Source: Paulinella micropora (lineage: Eukaryota > Cercozoa > Imbricatea > Euglyphida). Taken from it: 64,000 nt of DNA. The position numbers were made by a program, and so were the translations under genes. The notes under the pieces are model-generated. The model worked only from the letters and a program-made list of their open reading frames with translations, did not search any database and had not been told where the DNA came from. Location: contig BJOX01000047.1 of assembly GCA_009731375.1 (NCBI GenBank), positions 472,404 to 536,403 on the forward strand, given 5' to 3'. Below, piece after piece: positions 33,851-41,916 of this stretch; within the stretch, counting starts at the first letter, position 1; every line of letters begins with the position of its first letter.

Positions 33851-36625
33851 CCACTTAGCGGAGCATAGGCTGTGTCAGTGAGAGAAGCACGGAACTTGGC
33901 GAGCTGCGCTGCTGCTTCGACGGTCGGCGATAGGATGCTCTCGTGATCGTCCCAGACGGTGTAGGTCTTGAGCTCCTTCTCCAGAAAGTAGCTGGAGATA
34001 AACGTGTTTCCTCGCAGCCTGCGCTCGGACACCCAGCGGTTGTATTGCTCAAGCCACCCGACACGTCCAAGCCCGCGCACTATTTCAAAGTTATTATGCA
34101 ACGCCTCGAAGATGAACTGTACATGATAAGGTGCAGTAGCCAATGCGGTTTCGAAGTGCAGTGTGTTGTTGTTCTTGGGAATGTCCACACGCAGATTCAC
34201 TCGTCCTTCATCTTGGTAGAGGAAGTAGTAGTACCAGGCAATGACGATCGGATCCACAGTACTAAGTTTCGCGAAGTACTGCTGAGCCTCCGCTTTAGGC
34301 ATGTTATGAGACACATGAAAGAACACAAATCTCCTGTCCTTGTGCTCGTTACAGACTGTATGCACACTGTTACCAGTAAAGACGAAGGCAATGTTATTTC
34401 TTACTGTGTACTGAGGCACCGTCTTCCTGTTGATAAGGATGACGTCGTTGGTGATGTGATCCTTGAGCACGTTGACCCCCTTCTTGTCAGTGGAGTGGAC
34501 CGCTTCCTCCGAGAAGACGATCATCTTCCCTTCAAAGTGCGAGTTATGATTACCGGTCGCTTCACTCGACTTGTTGACGAAGATAGCAGAACGATCACCT
34601 ACAATCTTCCGCAGGAAATGGCAGAGAGTCGTTTTGCCAGTGCCTTGGTCTCCGATGAGCACGATGGCTGTCTCCGGCTTGCGTTTCTCGACGATAACCT
34701 CGTAGATCCACTTTTGTAGGTAGTGGTAGCGTGCTGCATCTCCCTGGCAGACGACGTACTGCAAGTACCGAATGTAGGGAGTCACCGCAGCACGCAGAAC
34801 TCGGGGATCCTCTTGACCAAGGTCTGCATTCACTCTGGCACGGGGGATATCGAGGCCAGTGAAGACGTTCAGCACTCCCGCCTCTAGCTGCTCCCGCCTG
34901 AAGCACACGTTGATGCTCGTCGCCACACGCCTATCCTGGTTTCTGCGCCACATGTAGTNNNNNNNNNNAGTAGTTGTAGGAGCGCACCGCAGTCCCGAAT
35001 CCACCGGTCGCAGTCATGCAGGGGAACGTGTAGGTATAGTCGGAGTCACATTCCCTCTCCCAAGAGCTAGTGTTCCTCATCATCCAGGTCTTAGTGTGTG
35101 GCTCGTAGCATGCAATGACGTACTTGGCACCTAGACGAACTTCGCAAAGCCACTCGTTCATGAAACCAGTGATATTGTTTGTGTAGACATTGAGGGCATC
35201 ACGGTATCTGCGCTTGAGCTCTTCGAACGAAGGCCCCTTTGCCTCATTGAGACGACGCTTCTTCTTGCCATTCTTCTTCTCGCGAGCCAGCAGTCGTCCC
35301 CAGTACTTGCAGAAGATGTCGGTCACGCGCTTAACTGATTCAGCGTGTTCTCTCATCGCGTCCCTGATGGTGGTGATTGGTAGATCGTCTCCTATTTCGT
35401 AGTCTGCATCATAGGCATATTCGCCTCGCTTATCGCGCACATCGGCGTACAAGTTCTCGCTAAGTGCATCCAGCTCTTCTTGTGCCTCGCGTTCCTTATC
35501 CTCGGTTTCTTCGTCGTCCTCTTGTATGAGGTCCAGGAGGGTGTTCTGGTTGCACACCAAACACTCTACACGAAACTTCCTGTCACCTACCATCCTGATC
35601 ATAGTAGCCTGTCCTCTCTTTCCATCGTTGGTGCCACGGTGAGTCACCTCAAGGTTCACAAGGCACGCACGTTGCCTATCCTTCTCCTTGAACTGCACGA
35701 TCCAGGTATTTCCATGTCCATTCCGAGGAATGACCGTAAACACGCCATTCTGCTCAGGGCTGTAGTCTCCGTACTCGATGATGGAATGCCTTATGCGACG
35801 ACTGAGATCGTCATCCAGCTCGGTAGGCTCCAGGTCATCGTAGTCGACGGTGATCTTCTCATCGGGGAAGGCAGGCTTATGAGCAAAACCAATCCTGATA
35901 GCCATCTCATCGCTACATTCATCCGAAAATCCGAAGCCAGTGGGGAAGATGAGCTGCGGCTCTCTGTCAACAGACTTCCTCTGAAGTGGCAGCTTCATGC
36001 TCTTATTAGCAGCATAAATACCGAGGTCGATCGCAGCTGCCAGCCCTGCTTCAGTGACCTGTACATGCTCACACACCCGTTTCATGAACCTCGCGAGGTG
36101 CCTGACGTCGGTAAACGTTATGTAGTCACAGTGTACATGCATAGACAGCTTCTCTGGATGCTTGAGATCACAGCACACTAGATAATTGCCGTGGTCGGTC
36201 GCCTCAATCGAGGTAACAAGCTCCAGGTCCTCCCCAAGGGTCAAGTCGATGGCGCCAACTATTACATTCATGAACATCCTCACCAGGTAGTCCTTGCCCT
36301 GCTCATTCTCGTCAGTTGGGTAATCGATGTCGATCTTGAGGCCTACTTCCCTGCCCTCCAGAAAGACAGTATGCCAGTAGTTTCTGTCGTCCGACGCAAG
36401 CACCCTGGCAACCGCAGTGTCGAAGGTATCGAGGGTGTCTGCTACATACCGAAAGATAGTACGTCCCTGAAACGCCTTCATCCAGCTTGTAAGAATCATG
36501 TCGTGCTTGTGCTCCGACCTAAACCCCTCGAGAGTGGCCATGTTTTTGTGAACAACGCCAGGGTGACAGCTTCCACAGAAGACGGAAACAACGCCATGGC
36601 GATCGCACTCGAACTCTTGCATCAT
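33844..36625 (-). CDS. Archaeo-eukaryotic primase fused to SF3 (D5-type) helicase
   Basis: One gene, split by the 10-N join at 34959-34968 (a short duplication around TAGT causes the frame change). The N-terminal ~330 residues are an AEP primase: VGLKIDIDYP carries the metal-binding DxD, and SMHVHCDYITF gives the motif-II His. A Cys/His cluster (CDRHG ... CGSCHPG) opens the protein, and CLVCNQ is another Cys pair. The C-terminal part is an SF3 helicase: Walker A VLIGDQGTGKTTL, Walker B MIVFSEEA, motif C AFVFTGNS, Arg finger DRRFVFFHV. Primase-helicases of this design replicate many virophages and giant viruses. Here it comes in addition to the polymerase-helicase at 2904-5323. Confidence 0.82.
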
Positions 36626-37239
36626 CTTGCTCTGTAGCAGGGAGGCATGTATGTATTATGAATAACATGGAAATAGTTGATTACCTAGGGAGGGAGAGGA
36701 GTCACAGTAGCACTTACTAGCCTTGTTGAAAGCTTGATTCTGACCTTTCAAAAAGAGCCGTCGATTAAAATCAAATTCAAAAGAAGCAAGTGGCCGGACC
36801 GGACGGGTCACTATGACTGAGGGTAGGTGTTCGAAAAATCCTAGCGGATGCAATACTCGAGATTTTTGAAAGATTCCTTCAGATTCCGACTCCCCTCGAT
36901 GAGATCTATCATATCCTCGAGTGGCATGTCGAGCAGCCATCGGGAAGGACTCCGAAGTCCCAATGGACCATTCTCCACCACAGAAAAAATTTTGAATTTT
37001 TTTCCCACCCCCAAAAAAGTAACGGCTGCTCAATGCTTTGACTGTCTAAAAAGGTAACGGTAGCACAATCCCTTAAGTCTAAAGGCTATATAGATACTAT
37101 ATATATATATATATTTTATATATCTAATATATATATATATATAGATACTATATAGCCTTTTTACCAAAGGGATTGTGCAGCCGTTACTTTTTCCACCCCG
37201 CCGAAAATTCGAAAGCATTCGAAGACAATAGGACAACCA
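36626..37239. other. Non-coding interval left of and around the AT palindrome
   Basis: The 614 bp between the primase-helicase start and the next gene show no convincing gene on either strand. The stretch 36940-37020 is A/T-rich with poly-T/poly-A runs. A GTAACGGCTGCTCAATG element at about 37019 is a further copy of the outer arm of the palindrome described separately. Confidence 0.6.
37054..37187. repeat. 134-bp imperfect palindrome with AT core
   Basis: Left arm GTAACGGTAGCACAATCCCTT ... and right arm ... AAGGGATTGTGCAGCCGTTAC are inverted copies. Inside them AAAGGCTATATAG and CTATATAGCCTTT pair, and the centre is (AT)n with GATACTATAT. Only a few bases differ between the ~65-bp arms. Such a structure can be an origin, a cruciform-forming resolution site, or a target of a telomere resolvase. 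Confidence 0.85.
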
Positions 37240-37860
37240 ATGGACTTCCTCAAGAGTGATGTGGGCTGTGTGGTGATGGACTACCTCTACATAGGAGAAT
37301 TCGTCAGACTCTTGGCTGCCATGAAGGAAAGTGGCCTACTTGACAATATGAAGGCAAGGGCAGTCAAGAGACGAAAAGTAGTCCAGGGATCTTCTTCGTT
37401 CATGGACTACGTTATGGGAAGGCTGACGAGCGAGTTTGTGGAGTGCAAGAACCCTGTCTACAGCTCTAACCTGCCCCTGCAGTCACTACTGAACGTGTGT
37501 ATCGCTGGCTATGACAAGATGTGCATTAAATGTACTATGTTCATAGACAAGAAGACCAACGAGCCATACTGCAAGGCACACTACTTCGAAACATTTTATC
37601 CCCATGATCTCATGACTGTCGAACAAGCACAATCAATGATCGGTCGTACCTCCTTCCCTACAGAGATAAGGGCATACCGTCGATGGGAATCTATCTCCCT
37701 GTATCCAGTGACACGGGCAAGGCTGATGGACTACATTCGTGACAGCAACAGCCTAGCATGGAAGTATCAAAACAGAGTATACATTAGACGAGAGGTGTTC
37801 GATAGGTTAGCACAGCATTTTGCTTACATGTTTGTGCCAGACAGGTACTACATCCTATAG
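37240..37860 (+). CDS. F-box-like zinc protein, relative of the terminal genes
   Basis: 206 residues. The first 35 are a hydrophobic/helical F-box-like start (CVVMDYLYIGEFVRLLAAM), followed by a basic KRRK patch. The CIKCTMFID ... YCKAHYF segment (~100-118) is a treble-clef-like Cys/His zinc site comparable in position to the CxxC of the terminal genes. The C-terminus is a helical domain with two Tyr/Arg-rich stretches. With the left- and right-terminal genes it forms a small family on the outer parts of the genome. Function unknown; possible ubiquitin-ligase adaptor. Confidence 0.55.
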   Translation: MDFLKSDVGCVVMDYLYIGEFVRLLAAMKESGLLDNMKARAVKRRKVVQGSSSFMDYVMGRLTSEFVECKNPVYSSNLPLQSLLNVCIAGYDKMCIKCTMFIDKKTNEPYCKAHYFETFYPHDLMTVEQAQSMIGRTSFPTEIRAYRRWESISLYPVTRARLMDYIRDSNSLAWKYQNRVYIRREVFDRLAQHFAYMFVPDRYYIL

Positions 37861-37895
37861 GAGCATTGACGGAATAGGTGCTTTCGCATGCATGT

Positions 37896-37967
37896 GCATG
37901 CCTGGCTCTGTTGGCTGAGTCAGCTTGTGCGCACAAGAATGTCCATGGTTCAACTCCCATAAGATAT
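37896..37967 (+). tRNA. tRNA-like element (degenerate tRNA or tRNA-derived sequence)
   Basis: An A-box-like TGGCTCTGTTGG at 37903-37914 and a B-box GGTTCAACTCC at 37947-37957 have the 44-bp spacing of tRNA genes. A D-arm (GGCT/AGTC) and a perfect hairpin (CTTGTGCGCACAAG) in the anticodon position can be drawn. The acceptor stem does not pair and the T-arm is irregular. It may be a pseudo-tRNA or the head of a SINE-like element rather than a working tRNA. Confidence 0.35.
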
Positions 37968-38033
37968 ATATACAGTTTAGCGTGTATATTTCTGATATAT
38001 ATACAGTTTAGTGTGTATATTTCTGTAGGTGAG
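37965..38033. repeat. Short tandem AT-rich repeat
   Basis: A unit of about 31 bp containing ATATATACAGTTTAGYGTGTATATTTCTG occurs twice in tandem, with a C/T difference. The same TGTATTTCTGTAGG motif recurs near 38219, upstream of the second basic-peptide gene, so the whole segment was duplicated. Confidence 0.7.
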
Positions 38034-38070
38034 AGAAAACAACATTTTTTTTGTTTTTTTTTATTTTCTA

Positions 38071-38167
38071 TGAACATCCGAGATAGCAGAATGTTGAGCA
38101 GCAGTGCACCCAACAGTACACGTCCTCCGAAGAAAACTAGGAAGAAGAAGGGGCCTAAATCCACAAA
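38071..38167 (+). CDS. Small Lys-rich peptide gene, copy 1 (cut by gap)
   Basis: The ATG at 38071 opens a peptide ending in STRPPKKTRKKKGPKST before the 10-N gap at 38168-38177. The same motif occurs in the second copy at 38326. The 3' end is missing because of the gap. The peptide is highly basic and without known domains; it may be a DNA-binding core peptide. Confidence 0.45.
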
Positions 38168-38325
38168 NNNNNNNNNNTTTCAGAGATATACTTACATATA
38201 CCACAAAAGATATATGCTTGTGTATTTCTGTAGGCAGCTTTTTTTTTCTCTCTCTCTCTCTCTGTCTCTCAAGTGCGAATTATTTTTTTTTATTTTCTAA
38301 ACAAGGGAGAATACTAGTCACAACA

Positions 38326-38454
38326 ATGAGCAGCAGCACTCGTCCTCCCAAGAAGACAAAGAAAAAGAAAGGCCCTAAAACCACACTCCCTCCACGCAGG
38401 CCAACGAGTAACGTCAGCACACTCCCGCCACATAGGACAGGATTCAAACTTTAA
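38326..38454 (+). CDS. Small Lys/Pro-rich peptide gene, copy 2
   Basis: 42 residues: an N-terminal SSSTRPPKKTKKKKGPK followed by a Pro/Thr/Arg-rich tail. It shares its N-terminal motif and upstream (CT)n/poly-T leader with copy 1, so the pair arose by tandem duplication. The basic composition suggests nucleic-acid binding. Too short for a family assignment. Confidence 0.5.
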   Translation: MSSSTRPPKKTKKKKGPKTTLPPRRPTSNVSTLPPHRTGFKL

Positions 38455-38511
38455 ATAGCAAAGCACTACTTTGCAACCACCGAAAAGAAAGTAGACCACT
38501 ACATCTACTAC

Positions 38512-38886
38512 ATGTCTGACACCATTTGCGAAGGGTGTCAATGCGACTACTGTGTGGAGAAGGCGAAGCACGACGAGCAGATGATGCTCACGTTGATCGA
38601 AGACCACAACAGGCTCATCTTCTACCACAAGAAGATAATGGCGAGGCTCGTGCACCACCGAGACGACAGGCGAACAGGTGGCAACCACCTCTTCTTCAAG
38701 GACAACTCCGTCCCCATCCCGCCCAAGAGTACCACAATCATCAGGCCCATGCCCTTACAGCAGGAGCAACCTCATCAGCCTACATTCCTGTGCCGAATCT
38801 GCCAGAAAGAAATGGTGGGTGAAGGCGACCAGCAACTGACATGCACCGAATGCAGACGACCTGTAGTGCCATATAATTTCCTTTGA
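38512..38886 (+). CDS. Small zinc-ribbon protein
   Basis: 124 residues. The N-terminus has CEGCQCDYC, the middle is a charged helix, and the C-terminus is a ribbon-like pair (CRICQKEM, then CTECRRP). Possibly a transcription- or ubiquitin-related zinc protein; the sequence alone does not decide. It lies in the right-end accessory cluster. Confidence 0.55.
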   Translation: MSDTICEGCQCDYCVEKAKHDEQMMLTLIEDHNRLIFYHKKIMARLVHHRDDRRTGGNHLFFKDNSVPIPPKSTTIIRPMPLQQEQPHQPTFLCRICQKEMVGEGDQQLTCTECRRPVVPYNFL

Positions 38887-39146
38887 CTGACTCTATCTGT
38901 CTGAGCTAACAGGGACGGTCTAAAAACAGAAAAGCGTTATTAAAGAACTGTGCTTTCGAATGCTGTGCATCTTGATACGGTCGATTTGAACCGGCTTGCT
39001 AATATGTGTGTGTGTGTTACTCAAAGATGCCCTCTTGCCTTTATTAAGTAAGCTACAGTCAAGTAGAAACAGTATTTAATAACAACACAGAGCTTGAGCT
39101 TAGAAGCTCGGTCTGCTCTCGAAACAGGATCGTCCCATGCAGTAGT
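38887..39146. other. Spacer with GT run and short direct repeats
   Basis: No gene is seen. A short (GT)n run lies at 39006-39017. The stretch 39117-39187 contains a ~33-bp direct repeat (GTCCCATGCAGTAGTCTAG appears twice; the second copy encodes part of the Cys-rich gene's tail). Confidence 0.5.
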
Positions 39147-39515
39147 CTAGGGCTGGAAACAGCATTGTCCCATGCAGTAGTCTAGTCCCTCGAAGCAGTA
39201 TGGGCAGCTAGGAGAATACTCATACAAGTAGCAAGGCATCCCACAGGCGTCTCGAGCAAACGTACAGCGAACCCACTGAGACTGACTGAGAGAACCAAGC
39301 AAATAGTAGCCATATACAGCGTAAAGAGCATAGTAGGCACGAGCAGACGAAGTTGAACAGTGTCCAAAGAGTGCTCGAGGCAACAAAGAATGGCTGTAGA
39401 AGATGTTGGAATTGGGCTGAAAGTTCAAAGGAACTGGGTCCACGTAGTTGTCGTAGCAATCTTGGTAGCCTAGGACGACGTACGAGGTGAAACGACGAGG
39501 CCAGGGGGCAGACAT
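39147..39515 (-). CDS. Cys/Tyr-rich small protein
   Basis: 122 residues from the ATG at 39513-39515; a longer GTG-initiated form is less likely. Composition is unusual: many Tyr and Cys (PSCPYCFEGLDYC near the end) and a mildly hydrophobic middle (YYALYAVYGYYLLG). It could be secreted or disulphide-rich, or a zinc protein. It is divergent from the right-terminal gene across a 68-bp spacer. Confidence 0.45.
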   Translation of the reverse strand: MSAPWPRRFTSYVVLGYQDCYDNYVDPVPLNFQPNSNIFYSHSLLPRALFGHCSTSSARAYYALYAVYGYYLLGSLSQSQWVRCTFARDACGMPCYLYEYSPSCPYCFEGLDYCMGQCCFQP

Positions 39516-39583
39516 GCTTATTTCTATGTTGTCACGCAAAAAAAAGCGGCAGTCGTAACGGCCCGGCCACTCACTCACGCAAC

Positions 39584-40531
39584 ATGGAAATAGCTGAAGG
39601 CATGTCCAGACCCACGAAAAAGGCTCGTACCGAGCTCAAGCAAACTATTTCTATGTCTTCTATAGTTCGCTTCTTAGAGGGAAACTTCTTTGCCATGTTC
39701 ACGGTTTTTTCCTTCTTAGCAATCAGCGACTTTCGTTGCTATGCTGTTGCTTCGTTCAAAGTGCGAGGCCTCACCTACATGGATCCCGACGAGGAGCCCT
39801 GGCTTGCACTCATAGAGGAGTTCGACAAAGAAATACGTCTCCAAACAAAGCTAGGCAGGTTCCTTTGGGCTGCCTATGTAACCCATTCGTATACCCTTCC
39901 CAAACCAATACGTGTACATTCCAACAGCTTCTCCCTCTTCAGACTCTTGATGAGACTGGGCTTAACAACGAAAGTAGACCTCAGCAACGTGTGCTTCGAG
40001 TGTTTACGTCACTTTACCGACGAGGAAGACGACGACATTCCCACTTACCAGGGACTGTATAGAAATAGATGCTTCCCTTGTCTCACAGAGGAGAAATATT
40101 CTAAGTACATCATCCATTACAGGCGTGTGTTCAATACCCTCCATCGCACCTTCCTAGATACAGAAAACCTAGTGCGTGTTCTCTCACTCGACGATTTCCA
40201 TGACACTGTAGGCATGATGATAGACAACGGACTAGAACTAGAGCTCATGAGAACAGAGAATGACTGGGGTATGTATGAGGGCGTGCTGAACAACGACGAA
40301 GAGGATGATATCTGGGTCTCTGCACTAGATGCATACAACATCGTCTACGAGTGGGACCACAACGTCAACCACGTGCCCGCCAAGCCCGACTACACAGTCG
40401 AAGCCCTTGTCTTCCGTGCCAGCCTCGACCACTACTCCGAGCTTGACGTCTGGCTCAAGGAGTTCGGTGACTATGAGCTACTGCCCCGCCGCTTCTACAA
40501 GCAAGCTGCCTCCCCCGCGCCCCCACAGTAA
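39584..40531 (+). CDS. Right-terminal F-box-like zinc protein (TIR gene, right copy)
   Basis: 315 residues. A basic N-terminus is followed by a hydrophobic F-box-like stretch (FLEGNFFAMFTVFSFLAI, ~30-55), a helical middle, and a zinc site (VCFECLRHF ... CFPCLTEEK, ~138-170). The C-terminal ~120 residues are encoded inside the TIR and match the left-terminal gene, while the N-terminal two thirds differ from it. The pair thus shares a common tail through the inverted repeat. Possibly a host-interaction (ubiquitin) protein; the inference rests on the helical pattern. Confidence 0.62.
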   Translation: MEIAEGMSRPTKKARTELKQTISMSSIVRFLEGNFFAMFTVFSFLAISDFRCYAVASFKVRGLTYMDPDEEPWLALIEEFDKEIRLQTKLGRFLWAAYVTHSYTLPKPIRVHSNSFSLFRLLMRLGLTTKVDLSNVCFECLRHFTDEEDDDIPTYQGLYRNRCFPCLTEEKYSKYIIHYRRVFNTLHRTFLDTENLVRVLSLDDFHDTVGMMIDNGLELELMRTENDWGMYEGVLNNDEEDDIWVSALDAYNIVYEWDHNVNHVPAKPDYTVEALVFRASLDHYSELDVWLKEFGDYELLPRRFYKQAASPAPPQ

Positions 40532-40584
40532 GGCGCCCCGCCCCCCCCTCTCTTAAGATAGAAATAGTGGTGGGGTGTGTGGGT
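40170..40584. repeat. Right terminal inverted repeat (TIR-R)
   Basis: Reverse complement of 1-415, including the C8 tract near 40541 and the terminal ACCCACACACCCCACCACTA reading on the minus strand. Downstream sequence (40585 onward) cannot be compared because the scaffold has nothing left of base 1, so the repeat may be longer than seen. Confidence 0.93.
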
Positions 40585-41695
40585 TCTGCCTTTGAGAGGT
40601 CCCCGAAGAACACTTGTAACTAGGCAAATTTTAAAATTTCGAGCCTTATAGAGCCTTATATATATACTATGAATTGTTTGAATTGTCTAAAAAAAAAGAA
40701 AATAAATAAAGTGTAAAATTGAATTTTTACGAAAATATAGTAAGAAAGAAAATGTGAGCCGGCCGGCCTTTCGTGCTCTAGTGTTTTCTAGTCGCTCTCT
40801 TGTGGCCGACCTCTCAGCCTCTAGTGGCGCACCGCGCACTCGGCAAACTCAGACCGCCCCCGGCAGGCGTCACACGCTTCACCCACTTCACCGGCTTCCC
40901 CGGCTTCACCCGCTTCACCCACTTCCCCCACTTCACCCACTTCCCCCACTTCTAGTCATGCGCCCACTTCCCCGCCACCGGCCACCTCACGCCACTTCTA
41001 GTATAGCGCCACTTCTCACTTGTTTTACTCATACTGGATGCCCCCGGGACGGTTTGGGACGTTTGTACCCAATTCCTAGATATCTAGATAGATAGATAAA
41101 TATGTTTCGGTCTATCAGCTCTGCATACAGAAAGAGTCCATCGATGGCAGCCCGCGGGGACTCACACAGACAGAGACAGACAGACAGAACGGACAGGAAC
41201 AGACAGGAACAGACAGAGTGCATACAGACGTATATCCGCGTGTATGTCTGCCTTGTCTATGTAGCCATGCCGTGCATTGACAAGCCATCGGTCGGTGTGA
41301 GTGGACTATACATATATGCCTGTCTGTTCTGTTCTGTTCTGTCTATCTGTTTATTATTATGTTCTGTTCTGCTCTGTTCTGTTTGTCTATGTCGGGTGTT
41401 GACAAGTCATCGATCGGTGTGGACAATGGAAATGTATGCCTGCATGTATGAATGTCTGCATGTCTGTCTGTCTGTCTATCTTTTATCTATCTATCTATCA
41501 GTCCTAAGCAGCCAATCAGAGGTAGTCGTACCGAGTAAGAGCCATGCGCAATCCGACGAGCGTTAACTTGCCTGCGGCACCTTGCGGTTTCCCCGCAGGC
41601 TTCTGTATCGAGGGCTGATGAAGGGTAGTCATCAGCCCGGGCCAGGCACGCTGCACCAGCTGCGGCTGCATAAACAGCGGATGCAGTGCTAAATG

Positions 41696-41765
<70 letters not shown>

Positions 41766-41798
41766 GCAGGAGGGTGGAGGAATAGACGAAACCGATCC

Positions 41799-41848
<50 letters not shown>

Positions 41849-41867
41849 GTGAGAGGCCCTATCGGTC

Positions 41868-41903
<36 letters not shown>

Positions 41904-41916
41904 GACGTGCGCAGTC
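40585..41916. other. Gene-free junction region with microsatellites and hairpins
   Basis: No supported gene. From left to right: an AT-rich stretch to about 40755; a degenerate 9-bp CACTTCCCC-like tandem repeat at about 40875-40990; tracts of CAGA and TCTG type (41165-41210, 41320-41500); two stem-loops (41571-41638); a long (GATA)n at about 41694-41766; (GA)n at 41800-41846; and (GT)n at 41871-41902. The composition differs sharply from the viral block and looks like eukaryotic intergenic DNA. Confidence 0.75.
41612..41638. repeat. Perfect 10-bp stem-loop
   Basis: GGGCTGATGA, loop AGGGTAG, TCATCAGCCC. A second stem (CCTGCGG ... CCGCAGG) lies just upstream at about 41570-41599. The pair could belong to a structured RNA, but no known family is recognised. 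Confidence 0.6.

Noticed and set aside
36656-37033. 125-codon minus-strand ORF left of the palindrome
   Set aside because: Starts and ends in low-complexity A/T and G/C runs, shows no domain, and overlaps the palindrome's outer motif.
38970-38990. B-box-like sequence on the minus strand (GGTTCAAATCG)
   Set aside because: The last base is wrong, no acceptor or D-arm can be built, and it lies in a GT-rich spacer.
41694-41766. (GATA)n tract considered as telomere or satellite
   Set aside because: A simple tetranucleotide microsatellite; no telomere-type TTAGGG repeats occur anywhere in the window.
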